Shown here piece by piece: positions 26,866-36,099 of a stretch of DNA of 64,000 bases. The number at the start of each line of letters is the position of its first letter. Positions within the stretch are counted from its first letter, which is position 1. Source of the stretch: Pirellulaceae bacterium (GTDB lineage Bacteria; Planctomycetota; Planctomycetia; Pirellulales; Pirellulaceae); the NCBI GenBank assembly GCA_022448315.1, contig JAKVCA010000024.1:62001-126000 (forward strand), in the 5' to 3' direction. The notes beneath the pieces were generated by a model that searched no databases, had not been told where the DNA came from, and saw only the letters and a list, made by a program, of their open reading frames with translations. A program made the position numbers and the translations under genes.

Positions 26866-28878
26866 ATGGAACTGATCACTCTCATCGCCCGCGGGTCATC
26901 ATGCACGATCATTGCTGCTATGGCCTGGTTGCTTCCATTGCACGCCGCCTCTCAGGAAAACGCGACGAAGGCTCAAACTGAAGCGGAAAATCAGGACGAA
27001 ATTCAAAAAGCCTCCGGTTCGACTCCATCCGCATTGGGCGTGCGGCAGCAGCGTGTTGAGAGAATGATGAATGACCTCGAGCAAAAGTTCATCAATCTGT
27101 CTCAGAAACTCAAGGCGTCCGAACCTGAACGAGCTAATCGCCTGATTGAAACGCTTCAGGAGGCTAAACAGCTTTTGATTCAAAAGCGAATGGGGGATAT
27201 CTCAGATTTACTGGGAAGCACGAATTTGGAGGCGGCCACCGCCGAACAACAACGTGTCATTCAAGATCTTCGACTTTTGATTCGCATGTTGCTCGACGAC
27301 AGTCTCGACGACCAAAAACGACGTCAAGAGGAAAAAGAACGCCTCGAAAGGTGGAGGAAAGAGATTCAGGCGATCATTCGCGAAGAGTTGCCGCAGGAAC
27401 GCGAATCTCAAAAACTGAGTGACGTGGACGGGACTCTGCAAACCCTCGAAGAAAAGATTTCTGCCGTTGGGCAATTGATCGAACGTCAAGTCGCAGTCAA
27501 TCAACAAACCGAGGAAGCGAAAGGAAGGGGCCTGCAAGCGGTTGATCAGGCAGCCAACTCTCAGCACGAAGTCCGCCAGCAGACGGAGGCTGTGGAGCGG
27601 AGTCTTGCCGATCCACAGTCCGGCGACCAACAGTCCGGCGATCCACAGTCCGGCGATCCACAGTCCGGCGATCCACAGTCCGGCGATCCACAGTCCAGCG
27701 ATCCACAGTCCAGCGATCCACAGTCCGATCAATCGCCTCCGAAGCCAAAGGGACCTGGTCAACAAAAATTAAAGGAGGCCTCACGAAACCAACGCGATGC
27801 AGAACAGCGTTTATCAGGAGGAGAAGCCGAAGAGGCGAAAGAAAACCAGCAGCAGGCACTGAACGCCCTGAACGAGGCGGTCGAAGAGTTGAAAAAAGAG
27901 AGGGAGCGAATTGCGAATCTGCCGCCGGAAGCAACTGAGGCGCTTGCCGAAGAACAACTCGAAACCCGCGATCGAACAGCTCAACTGGACGATCAGATGA
28001 AGACCGCGCCCAGCGCATCCCCGACGGAAGCCGGAGAATCCTCCTCCAGCCAGTCAAGCCCTGGCCAATCTCAAATCGCAAAAGCCCAACAGCAAATGGA
28101 AAACGCGGCCAATCGGTTACAGAATCAGGACGCGGAAGGCGCGAACCGCGAGCAAAACGAAGCCATCAAAAATCTTAACGAAGCACTGGAGGAAATCGAA
28201 AATCGGCTGAGTCAACTCAAAGAGGAAACTCAAGAAGAAAAGTTGGCTCGGCTTGGAGCAAGATTTACCGAGATGCTTGCCCGCCAACAGGTGGTTTCCG
28301 CTCAGACACTCGAACTGGACGAAAAGCAGATCGCAACGGGTACGCTCCGTCGCAGTGACCGCTTGGCGCTTGCCAAACTGGCGGCGGAAGAAAACGCCTT
28401 GGCAGAAATGTCGCAGGAGGCTTACGACCTGCTGGTCGAAGATGGCACCAGTGTCGTATTTCCCCGTATCGTCGAAGACCTTAAAACAGACCTTCAGCAA
28501 TGTGCCGATGGCCTTAAGAAACAGCGGACCGACTCGCTGACACAACTGGTGCAGTCCGAAGTTGAAACGACGCTCGAGGAACTCATCAGTGCCCTCCAAC
28601 GTGCTCAAAAAGAGAAGCAGGAAAACGACGAGGGTGGAGGTAGCAGTGGTGGTGGAGGAGGAGGGAACCAACCCCTACTTCCCCCGTCGGCCGAACTGAA
28701 GGCACTACGCTCGGCACAGATGCGAGTCAATCGCCGAACCAAACAGGTCGACCAACTCCGTGAGGTCATCACGACGGATCCGCAAATACGAGCGGAGATC
28801 CAAAACCTTTTCGGTCGTCAAGCAAAGATCGTCGAAATGACGGACGAAATGATCGAAAAAATGAGACAGGGACAGTAA
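26866..28878 (+). CDS. Exported Gln/Glu-rich coiled-coil protein with SGDPQ pentapeptide repeats
   Basis: The start is ATG 26866 (670 residues). A signal peptide (STC-rich, ending LLPLHAASQE) precedes long heptad-rich helices (VERMMNDLEQKFINLSQKLK; EEKERLERWRKEIQAIIREE). Around 250-285, seven SGDPQ or SSDPQ pentapeptides form a low-complexity hinge. More coiled coil follows (AQQQMENAANRLQNQDAEG) and a Gly-rich linker near 585-600. No enzyme motif is visible. It resembles the helical C-terminus of the preceding gene product, so the two may associate. I do not recognise a named family. Confidence 0.72.
   Translation: MELITLIARGSSCTIIAAMAWLLPLHAASQENATKAQTEAENQDEIQKASGSTPSALGVRQQRVERMMNDLEQKFINLSQKLKASEPERANRLIETLQEAKQLLIQKRMGDISDLLGSTNLEAATAEQQRVIQDLRLLIRMLLDDSLDDQKRRQEEKERLERWRKEIQAIIREELPQERESQKLSDVDGTLQTLEEKISAVGQLIERQVAVNQQTEEAKGRGLQAVDQAANSQHEVRQQTEAVERSLADPQSGDQQSGDPQSGDPQSGDPQSGDPQSSDPQSSDPQSDQSPPKPKGPGQQKLKEASRNQRDAEQRLSGGEAEEAKENQQQALNALNEAVEELKKERERIANLPPEATEALAEEQLETRDRTAQLDDQMKTAPSASPTEAGESSSSQSSPGQSQIAKAQQQMENAANRLQNQDAEGANREQNEAIKNLNEALEEIENRLSQLKEETQEEKLARLGARFTEMLARQQVVSAQTLELDEKQIATGTLRRSDRLALAKLAAEENALAEMSQEAYDLLVEDGTSVVFPRIVEDLKTDLQQCADGLKKQRTDSLTQLVQSEVETTLEELISALQRAQKEKQENDEGGGSSGGGGGGNQPLLPPSAELKALRSAQMRVNRRTKQVDQLREVITTDPQIRAEIQNLFGRQAKIVEMTDEMIEKMRQGQ
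27616..27720 (+). repeat. In-frame 15-bp tandem repeat, seven copies, inside the coiled-coil gene
   Basis: Units of the form CAGTCCGGCGATCCA repeat seven times. Four are identical, two carry AGC in place of GGC, and the first reads GACCAA at its end. Each unit encodes Gln-Ser-Gly/Ser-Asp-Pro. The near identity at the DNA level implies recent expansion or contraction. Confidence 0.95.
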
Positions 28879-28972
28879 CCTCAATCACTGAAGCCAGAAC
28901 CACCGGCCTAGCAAGCACCACGAAACCGATTTTCCTCGTAAGATTTGGATACGGAAGTTCGGAGATTTTTTC

Positions 28973-30007
28973 ATGAAACTCAACCCTGCACTGTCAGTCA
29001 CCTTTTTTTGCCTGAGCGTCTTGGGCATGGGGAGCCCCGCCGCTTCACAAGAGGTCCACGAGTCGTTCCGTCGCCATATCGAAACCTTGACCGAGATTGA
29101 TGAATCAACACGTGAAGACGCCCAGTCACTTGTCGAGTCACTGAGTGCAGACTCAAGATATCAAAACATGGCAATTGTCGAAGGATTGCTTGTTCTTTAT
29201 CCGGAACTGAGCGATGCCATGGATTTAATGGGGGCGGAAACGCCGGGGGCCGCCGTAGAAGCATTGGAAACACTCCGAAAGAAAAAAGACCCATTCCTCG
29301 CCGCCGCGTCCACGCTACTGTTGGGTCGCTCTCTCATCATGGAAGAACGTTACGAGCAGGCCCTTCCAGCAATCGAGTCGGTCTTGGAAGAATATCCCGA
29401 GTTCTCCGACCAGATTTCCGACGCGATCTACTTTAAGGGAATGTGTGAGGCCTCCATGTTGAAAAATCAGGATGCCATTCGGTCGTTGACCCAGTTTTTA
29501 GAAAACTACCCATTCGCCGCCGAACGCATGCGGGTCGGAGCATGGCAGAAACTGCAACAACTGAAATCGTTGGAAGAGGGTTCCATTTCTGACATTCAGC
29601 AGCGCATGGATTTTGCCCGAAGGAAACTTGCTCTGGAAGATACGGGCAATGCAATGCAACTGGAGCAGGAGAAAATCGTCTCCATGCTGAGTCAGCTGAT
29701 CAAAAAAGTCGAGGAACAGGAAAGCCAGAGCAGCAGCACGAACGAATCAGGCGAATCAAAATCTGAAGCTCAGGACGGAAATAAACCGTCTGACAAGCAG
29801 GGTGAAAGCCAGACGGGTGGCGGAAGCAAAAACCCGAATGGCATTGCCAAACGTTCGTTTGACAACGGTCCTGCTTCAGAATGGAGCCGCCTGCGTGATC
29901 GCGGACGTGACCCTGCTTTCAGTGCCATTAAAGAAAAATATCCTGCCCGTTATCAAAAATTGATTGAGCAATATTACAAGAGTTTTCAGAACGACGAAGA
30001 TCGATAA
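28973..30007 (+). CDS. Exported TPR-like repeat protein
   Basis: The protein has 344 residues from ATG 28973. It begins with a signal peptide (LSVTFFCLSVLGMGSPAASQ), then helical repeats of the TPR/YfgC type: AASTLLLGRSLIMEERYEQA, YPEFSDQISDAIYFKGMCEA and AIRSLTQFLENYPFAAERMR. A long helix and a Ser/Gln/Glu-rich disordered linker follow at about 250-290. It closes with a conserved-looking tail (EWSRLRDRGRDPAFSAIKEK) rich in Tyr and Lys. It follows the coiled-coil gene by 94 bp and likely belongs to the same envelope assembly. Confidence 0.75.
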   Translation: MKLNPALSVTFFCLSVLGMGSPAASQEVHESFRRHIETLTEIDESTREDAQSLVESLSADSRYQNMAIVEGLLVLYPELSDAMDLMGAETPGAAVEALETLRKKKDPFLAAASTLLLGRSLIMEERYEQALPAIESVLEEYPEFSDQISDAIYFKGMCEASMLKNQDAIRSLTQFLENYPFAAERMRVGAWQKLQQLKSLEEGSISDIQQRMDFARRKLALEDTGNAMQLEQEKIVSMLSQLIKKVEEQESQSSSTNESGESKSEAQDGNKPSDKQGESQTGGGSKNPNGIAKRSFDNGPASEWSRLRDRGRDPAFSAIKEKYPARYQKLIEQYYKSFQNDEDR

Positions 30008-30091
30008 ACGGAACAGTGAGACCAGCTGCCGTCAAACGTTCAAGAAGAGTCAAGACCTCCCCAAAACACGCCTTCCCAAAACGGAACCTTC

Positions 30092-31297
30092 ATGGCATCC
30101 AATTTCCAAGTTCCATGCGCATTGGTGTTGTTGACATTTTCGCTCCCCATTGTCGGACAGGAGACTGACGCTCGCATTCAACCGATTTATGGGGAGGCCA
30201 TTGATATCCCCAAGGTGGCAATGGACGAGCAGGGAATGTTCCGGCTTGGGGAAAGACTGCCCCAACCCTGGACGTCACTTCGAAGGATCGTTTTCCCCCA
30301 GCGAAAAACCACCCCTTCCGACGCATCTTGGCTCATCCAACTTGTCGCAGGAGGGAAACTTTGGTCCACAACGCCCCCCAAGTTCGACGGAGAGAATGTC
30401 CAATTCACGACGCGTTATGGAGTGGTCGAGTTTCCCATCGAACAGCTGGTCGGCTGGTACCGCCGCGAAACCTTGCAGGATTCAGTCAACGCCTCCGCGC
30501 CGCCCGCCAAACTCGACGAGGACCAACTCGTTGTAGAACTGGAGGGACAATCCCAGTCTCTGGCGGGGCTGTTGGAAGCCGTTGAAAACGATTACTTTCT
30601 GTTCACGTTTGAGGGAGAAACGCGAGAAATTCCGCTGGCAAGGGTTCAGGGGATCTTCATGGCGACTGCCGGCCTGATTCAGCCCGACGAAGGCTTTTTT
30701 GTCACTCTGACCGACAATAGCCAGGTTTTCGGCGAACCGATCCAATGGACGAATAAACAGTTGACTTTGGATCTCGCTGGATTGAAACAGATCCGATTGC
30801 CGGCCGATGAAATCACACGAGTGGAGATCCGCGGCCCCCACCTGACTTTTTTATCTGACGTCGAGCCCGAGTCAGCCGAAGTCAAGGGCTTACTCCTACC
30901 CGCCCGAAGTTGGAAACGAGACTTGACCGTTGATGGGCATCCACTCACACATGCCCCCTCCGACAACTCATCAAGAATCCTGACGTACTCGAAAGGCTTG
31001 GGAGTCCCCAGCGAAAGCAGAATCACTTACCTTCGCAGCGACTTTGATCGTTTTATCTCTCATGTCTGCCTCGACCCTGCCAAACGGGGCGCCGGAGATT
31101 GCGTGGTTGAAGTTTTGCTGGACGGTAAAGCGGTCTTCCAAAAGCGTTTAACTGGAACGTCGCCATCCACCGAAATCGATGTCCCCCTTGGAAGTTCAGA
31201 GCGAGTGAGTCTAGCCGTGCGATTCGGCGAAAAACTGGAACTTGCCGACCACGTCAACTGGTGCGATGCTCGGCTCGTTCGCGTGAATCAGCCTTGA
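30092..31297 (+). CDS. Exported protein with C-terminal NPCBM-type carbohydrate-binding domain
   Basis: The 401-residue product starts at ATG 30092 with a signal peptide (VPCALVLLTFSLPIVGQET). The first two thirds are beta-rich and unrecognised, including FFVTLTDNSQVFGEPIQWT, which resembles the small barrel repeats of other planctomycete proteins. The last 130 residues look like an NPCBM domain: GLGVPSESRITYLRSDFDRF, FISHVCLDP and VEVLLDGKAVFQKRLTG, ending in LADHVNWCDARLVR. The domain binds glycans in family 27 and 98 glycosidases. No catalytic module is attached. It sits 85 bp after the TPR gene in the same direction. Confidence 0.75.
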   Translation: MASNFQVPCALVLLTFSLPIVGQETDARIQPIYGEAIDIPKVAMDEQGMFRLGERLPQPWTSLRRIVFPQRKTTPSDASWLIQLVAGGKLWSTTPPKFDGENVQFTTRYGVVEFPIEQLVGWYRRETLQDSVNASAPPAKLDEDQLVVELEGQSQSLAGLLEAVENDYFLFTFEGETREIPLARVQGIFMATAGLIQPDEGFFVTLTDNSQVFGEPIQWTNKQLTLDLAGLKQIRLPADEITRVEIRGPHLTFLSDVEPESAEVKGLLLPARSWKRDLTVDGHPLTHAPSDNSSRILTYSKGLGVPSESRITYLRSDFDRFISHVCLDPAKRGAGDCVVEVLLDGKAVFQKRLTGTSPSTEIDVPLGSSERVSLAVRFGEKLELADHVNWCDARLVRVNQP

Positions 31298-31363
31298 TCA
31301 TCGCATGGGTGAAAGGCGGGAAGCGGAAGCCGAGCGTGAAGGATCGCGACACTCGTAAAGATC

Positions 31364-31966
31364 GTGATGCGAACATGGATTGAAAGATCGACTCGACTGG
31401 CGAGGGTTCCAATCTTTGCGACGATTGGTTTCTTCCCATCAACGTCCATTCCACCATTCGCTCAGAAATCGCTTCCATCGGACCAATGGGCAGCGAACCG
31501 CAGGGCTGAAGACGAGGAAATCTCGACCATTTCCAGAATCTATCCACAGGTCGTTGCAATCGACGATGAAGAACGGAACGGCCGAGTTTCCGGAGCCCTT
31601 ATCCGTGCTGACGGGATCGCCCTGACCAATCACCAAGTCCTCATGGGAATCGGTTTCGCCATCCCATTTGAGCCATCCTCCGATTGGCTGAAACGCCTCA
31701 GAGACCGGTAGAATCTTGAAAATGGTAATCTCGGCACTAAAGCAACGAACGGGAGTGTTGAAGTATAGATTCCGACCGTTTCGGAATCGTCCCCCGCCGA
31801 GCGGGCGGGATTGGTGCCTAATCAACGGATCGCCAAATTAAACCGTGTGAAAATCCAAGACACAGCACAGCTGGACGTCTTACTTAGACGATATTTGGCA
31901 GCAGATAGGATACAAATCCGACTTAAACGAGACGCTGAGGATGTTCGGAGGGATGTTGCTCTCTGA
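31364..31966 (+). pseudogene. Decayed HtrA-like S1C serine protease with PDZ domain
   Basis: One reading frame, from GTG 31364/ATG 31367 to TGA 31964-31966, carries an HtrA-type protein interrupted by two TAG codons (31709-31711 and 31766-31768). The 5' part reads SGALIRADGIALTNHQVL, where the family has TNYHV, so the catalytic His is lost. It jumps directly to MGIGFAIPF, the motif normally found after GNSGG; roughly 130-150 codons with the catalytic Asp and Ser are missing. After the second stop comes a typical PDZ end (SSPAERAGLVPNQRIAKLN; IQDTAQLDVLLRRYL). Each TAG could be a CAG with one transition. The 115-codon 5' frame could still be translated. Confidence 0.85.
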
Positions 31967-32097
31967 AAATCGCCCACGGACAGACCGGAATTCCTCCCGT
32001 TCAGGCGATTCCCGTTCCACCGATGACCCCCTCGCGTTAAATAGCCCCCTGAGAGGACCAAGGGGTGTCATTCCGTTCGAAACGATGGATCGAGTTC

Positions 32098-33738
32098 ATG
32101 ACTCCGGATAAGCCGAAGAAGTCCACCCCAAAACCCGTCGACCAATCAGGGGCCCCCCAATCGGGAGCTGCCCGGAGGTCACCGACGCGGACTTCTCCGT
32201 CTAAACAAGCCTCGAATTCTCACGGTGCAGAGAAACCCGGACGACTTCCTGCTCGAAACCTGCAAGGCTCAGGCCATGCCACACAGCAGTCCGAAATGAG
32301 GCGTATCACCGACAGCGCTCAATGGATCGAATCGGATCGCGATGAGGTCTCCACGTGGGCCGCCTTGCAACAAGAATTTCGTGTTTCGCTGCCCGCCTTC
32401 CTTAGCAGCCTCTTTGTTCACCTGATTCTTCTCATCCTTTTGGCCATTATCTCGCTACCTGTCCTGAGCCCCGAGATTCTCGATCTGACCTTCAGTGTGG
32501 GTCAAGATGACTTGCCTTCGGTTGAGGACCTGCTGGACGACTCATTCGAGGTAGATTTTGCCAGTGAGACTTCGTGGACCGAATCTGAGGAGTTGGTGAT
32601 AGAGCCTCCCAAGGTCTCCATGCCCATCCTGATCAAACGCCCGGATGCCCCACTGTTGGATCCGCTACAGGAGCTTAATCTGAAAAACACGCTGAGTGGC
32701 CGTTCGGTTGAAGCCAAGCAAAAATTGCTTGAGACATACGGGGGAACCGCCGGCACAGAGACCGCCGTCGAACAAGGCTTGGAGTGGCTGGCAAAAAATC
32801 AAACGCGCGATGGTACGTGGAGCCTCAAGGGTCCATTCCGAGACGGCGCAAACCTTGAGAACCGCTCGGCCGCCACAGCCATGGCCCTGCTTGCGTTTCT
32901 CGGCGCAGGTCATACACATGACCGCGGTGATTACCAGAACGAAGTCAGTCGCGGTTTGAAGGCGCTACTCAAACGTCAGTCCTTCAACGGCGATTTCTAT
33001 CAGCTCGATGGGTCCCAATCTGAAATCCCAAACCACCACCTTTACACTCACGCCCAAGGCATGATTGCGATCTGCGAATTACTAGCAATGACCGGTGACG
33101 AATCACTCCGAGAACCTGCTCAGAAGGCCATCCATTTTGCCGAGGACGCTCAATCAGCCGAAGGTGGCTGGCGATATGTTCCCGGGGCACAGTCTGACCT
33201 GTCCGTCACCGGGTGGTTCGTCCTCGGCCTACAAAGTGGTCGAATTGCCGGACTGGAGATTCAACCCGCCACCTGGGAGGCCCTCGAGGGCTTTATCAAT
33301 GCGGTCCACTGTGAGGATAAAACCCAGTTTCTTTACCGACCTCGCGAGACGACGCCAAGACTTTCCATGACTGCGGAGGGCCTCCTATGCGGCCAATACC
33401 TAGGATGGAAACGCGATGAGGCACCCATGAAAAATGGCGTCGAGTTCCTCAGAAAGCACCCGATGGATTGGAACGACAAAAACTATTACTACTGGTACTA
33501 TGCGGCCCAGGCGCTCCATAACATCGAGGGCGAGGCGTGGCAGGAGTGGAATGAAATCATGCGTGAGTCCATCCCGACTCACCAGGTACGCAGCGGGCGC
33601 GACAAGGGAAGTTGGTCGCCCGATGGAGACCGATACGCAATGTCGGGAGGTGGACGACTCTACGCGACTTGCCTCTGCCTGCTTACGCTTGAAGTCTACT
33701 ACCGCCATCTACCCATCTACCGCCACAGCGTGCAGTAA
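32098..33738 (+). CDS. Membrane-anchored alpha/alpha-toroid (prenyltransferase/squalene-cyclase-like) protein
   Basis: The start is ATG 32098; a GTG lies 11 codons upstream. The 546-residue protein has a disordered Pro/Ser/Lys-rich cytoplasmic N-terminus of about 95 residues and one membrane helix near 105-128 (FVHLILLILLAIISLPVLSP). An acidic linker follows. The rest is an alpha/alpha toroid with QW-like motifs: AKNQTRDGTWSLKGP, KRQSFNGDFYQ and SAEGGWRYVPGAQSDLSVTG, plus SRGLKALL repeats. No DxDD cyclase acid motif was seen, so terpene cyclisation is unlikely. The toroid would lie outside the cytoplasm. It closes the MoxR/VWA train, after the protease remnant. Confidence 0.8.
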   Translation: MTPDKPKKSTPKPVDQSGAPQSGAARRSPTRTSPSKQASNSHGAEKPGRLPARNLQGSGHATQQSEMRRITDSAQWIESDRDEVSTWAALQQEFRVSLPAFLSSLFVHLILLILLAIISLPVLSPEILDLTFSVGQDDLPSVEDLLDDSFEVDFASETSWTESEELVIEPPKVSMPILIKRPDAPLLDPLQELNLKNTLSGRSVEAKQKLLETYGGTAGTETAVEQGLEWLAKNQTRDGTWSLKGPFRDGANLENRSAATAMALLAFLGAGHTHDRGDYQNEVSRGLKALLKRQSFNGDFYQLDGSQSEIPNHHLYTHAQGMIAICELLAMTGDESLREPAQKAIHFAEDAQSAEGGWRYVPGAQSDLSVTGWFVLGLQSGRIAGLEIQPATWEALEGFINAVHCEDKTQFLYRPRETTPRLSMTAEGLLCGQYLGWKRDEAPMKNGVEFLRKHPMDWNDKNYYYWYYAAQALHNIEGEAWQEWNEIMRESIPTHQVRSGRDKGSWSPDGDRYAMSGGGRLYATCLCLLTLEVYYRHLPIYRHSVQ

Positions 33739-33907
33739 TGCGATAGTCTTCACGGGTGTAGATTGCCCGCTCGAATTTGCTAAAGAGTCGGATTTGTGGA
33801 CCGTTGCTTTCAATTAAAGGAACCTAGCGGTCGATCCCGAACGGCCAAAGGAGACCGGCGCAACTGCCAAAGATTCCTGACTCATGAAGCGGTGGTGACG
33901 CGGCGGG

Positions 33908-35416
33908 TCAAGACGGGATTTTGAGCAAGTCCCGCAACGTTGCCCGAAGACTCTTGAGCTTGAGAGGCATCGACAGGTGAACCCGATGCGGCGCCAAAAT
34001 GGCCTCTTTGACCAAAGCTCCTTGCTTCTGGTTCGTGATCAGGATGGCGGGAACATCTCGAGTCATTTCATGTTTCCCGAACTCATTGAACGCGTCGACC
34101 CCGTCAAAACCGAGTGACGCACAACCGAAAATCACACAGTCGGCCGGTTTTTTCTCCGCCGAATCCGCTAGCCCGCCCGTGAAACGTATCAATCCTCGCG
34201 AAGGATCAGAGAAGATCAGAACTCGGTAACCAAGGTCTTTGAATTGATCTCGAAGCAAGTCCTGCATTTTCAAATTCGAATCGATCACCATCAGGGTGAA
34301 CGACCGACCTTCGTGGACCTTCGTCTCCTTTTTGAGAAATTCCTCCGCCTCTTGCTTGGCCAAAGTCTCGTCGTAAGACGAGTCATCCCCTCGTTTGAGC
34401 GCCTCGATAGTTTGGTCCAGCACATCCTTCATTTCAGCAGGTGTCTGATACCGTTTTTCCGGATCAAGATCGAGACTCTGGTTGATCGCCACGACCAATC
34501 GATGCGAAAGTCCAGGCTCATGCAGAGTGATGGGCTTGATGTCTCGGTAACGCTGCACGCTTAAACGTTGAATCCGCTCTTTGGTTTCCACCATTGGAGG
34601 ATGGCCCGAGACCATGTGATAAAGCATACAACCGAGGAAAAAGATGTCACTACGCTTGTCATCCCGGGTAACACCTGTCGCCCGCTCCAGACCGGCATAA
34701 TCGATACTGCGTGGGTTGCTCCCACCACTCTGACCGCCCGAGCGTCCACCCGCCTCTGCAACCGCGGCCAAACCAAAGTCGACCAGCAATGCACGCCCCC
34801 GCGCGGAGAGGAGGACGTTTGAGAGCTTGAGATCGCGATGCGTAATCCCTTTTCCGTAGGCATGGTCCAGCCCCGAAGCGACGTCTCGCGTAATCCTAAG
34901 TGCGGTCTTTGGATCAAGTTTTTTGTGAATCCGAACGAAGTCCCGAAGATTCTGACCCTCAACAAAATCCATCACCATGAAAGATCGCCCTCGCTCCTCA
35001 TCCACTTCGTAAATGGGAACGATGTTGGGATGACGTAGTGTCATCACCATCTTGGCCTCTTGCAGAAATCGGTCGCGAGTGTCCACGTCGGCCGTATATC
35101 TCTGCCGCAACACTTTGACCGCGCGAACATCTCCCGTCAATCGATGCACGGCTCGATAAACTCTCGCGAACGTTCCAGCACCCACTAGATAGAGCACCTT
35201 GTAGTCACCGTAAAAATACCCCTGAATGTGCCCTTCCATGATCCGGTCGACTTGCCAGTTGGTCAGCAACTCGTTTCGGAGCAAGGTCTGATGCACTTTC
35301 TCGATATCCACATGCCGGGAGCCAAGTTCACCGAAAACTCGGTCAACCTGCCGGGGTTCGAGCAAATTACAGTCGATCAATCGTTGACCGAACTGCTCAG
35401 CAGTGACTTGGGACAT
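33908..35416 (-). CDS. Serine/threonine-protein kinase with C-terminal degenerate receiver domain
   Basis: The start is ATG 35416 (502 residues). Residues 1-65 are a helical leader often seen on planctomycete kinases (RLIDCNLLEPRQVDRVF). The kinase is complete: glycine loop GAGTFARVY from 79, Lys101 in AVKVL, HRDLKLSN at 193-200 and DFGLA from 213. From about 373 a receiver-like domain begins (TLMVIDSNLKMQDLLRDQF). The phospho-acceptor position reads CVIFGCAS, with Gly in place of Asp, so it is probably not phosphorylated in the classical way. No membrane segment is seen. It converges with the toroid gene and no substrate is evident. Confidence 0.9.
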   Translation of the reverse strand: MSQVTAEQFGQRLIDCNLLEPRQVDRVFGELGSRHVDIEKVHQTLLRNELLTNWQVDRIMEGHIQGYFYGDYKVLYLVGAGTFARVYRAVHRLTGDVRAVKVLRQRYTADVDTRDRFLQEAKMVMTLRHPNIVPIYEVDEERGRSFMVMDFVEGQNLRDFVRIHKKLDPKTALRITRDVASGLDHAYGKGITHRDLKLSNVLLSARGRALLVDFGLAAVAEAGGRSGGQSGGSNPRSIDYAGLERATGVTRDDKRSDIFFLGCMLYHMVSGHPPMVETKERIQRLSVQRYRDIKPITLHEPGLSHRLVVAINQSLDLDPEKRYQTPAEMKDVLDQTIEALKRGDDSSYDETLAKQEAEEFLKKETKVHEGRSFTLMVIDSNLKMQDLLRDQFKDLGYRVLIFSDPSRGLIRFTGGLADSAEKKPADCVIFGCASLGFDGVDAFNEFGKHEMTRDVPAILITNQKQGALVKEAILAPHRVHLSMPLKLKSLRATLRDLLKIPS

Positions 35417-36099
35417 AGTCAAAGAGTTAAAGTACGAGGAGGAACATGGAAGTCAAAACAAGGCGGGATGTGAGAATCTTCCGAACAACAGCTCAATCGT
35501 CACCGAGTCGGGCAAGCCCGACTGCGGAATGATAAACCTCACTTCTCGGCGGGCAAGTTCAATTTGGATTCGAACCATGGAAAAACGCCGTGGCCTCTCA
35601 ACCCCAGCGATACCGGACCACGTTCCACCGTGCCCCGTGTCTCCTGAGACTCACAGACCGTCCACACCATCCGGCCCAACGCCGTGGGTGGCAAATCAGA
35701 TGAGGCCAACCCTCCTCATCCCGCGCCGTCCCAATCGCCGTCGGCTGAATCGATAAGCCAACCGAGTAGTCGCAGCTGTCAATTCCGATATTATTCGACC
35801 ATTGCGTTTTTGGCAATCAAAAACCTATGCATCCGGGGGGATTTAAGCCCCAACTTGCTTGCAGCAACGACTCGAAAACATGATGACGAATTTGACGATT
35901 GTAAAGCGGCCCAAACGCAAAAAAAAAGACCCGCCATGGTTCAAGGCGGGCCGTCAGCTCTTGTCGCGGTTCGCTTCGCTCAAAGTGAGTTCTAGCAGGC
36001 GAAGGATCGGCAGGTGAGTTTGGCAAACACGTGAAGCGGAGACGTATTCACCCTTGGGAACAAGGGGCCAACCCTGCTCCATCCTCAAATCGCCAGGAC
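35417..36099. other. Intergenic region upstream of the kinase
   Basis: About 680 bp without a recognisable gene. It holds the terminator of the small coiled-coil gene (35919-35952) and presumably the kinase promoter. Confidence 0.6.
35919..35952 (-). terminator. Rho-independent terminator of the small coiled-coil gene
   Basis: Read on the minus strand, a GC-only 6-bp stem (CCCGCC 35930-35935 with GGCGGG 35945-35950, 9-nt loop) is followed by nine T residues (35919-35927). It lies about 150 bp downstream of the gene ending at 36100. Confidence 0.85.

Noticed and set aside
31709-31768. Amber recoding (two in-frame TAG codons)
   Set aside because: The protease core is deleted and the catalytic His is changed, so decay explains the stops better than recoding.
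35566-35576. GGTTCGAATCC on the minus strand, identical to a tRNA T-arm
   Set aside because: No matching acceptor, D-arm or anticodon arm could be built upstream; the 3' side AAATTGA has no partner. A chance match is most likely.
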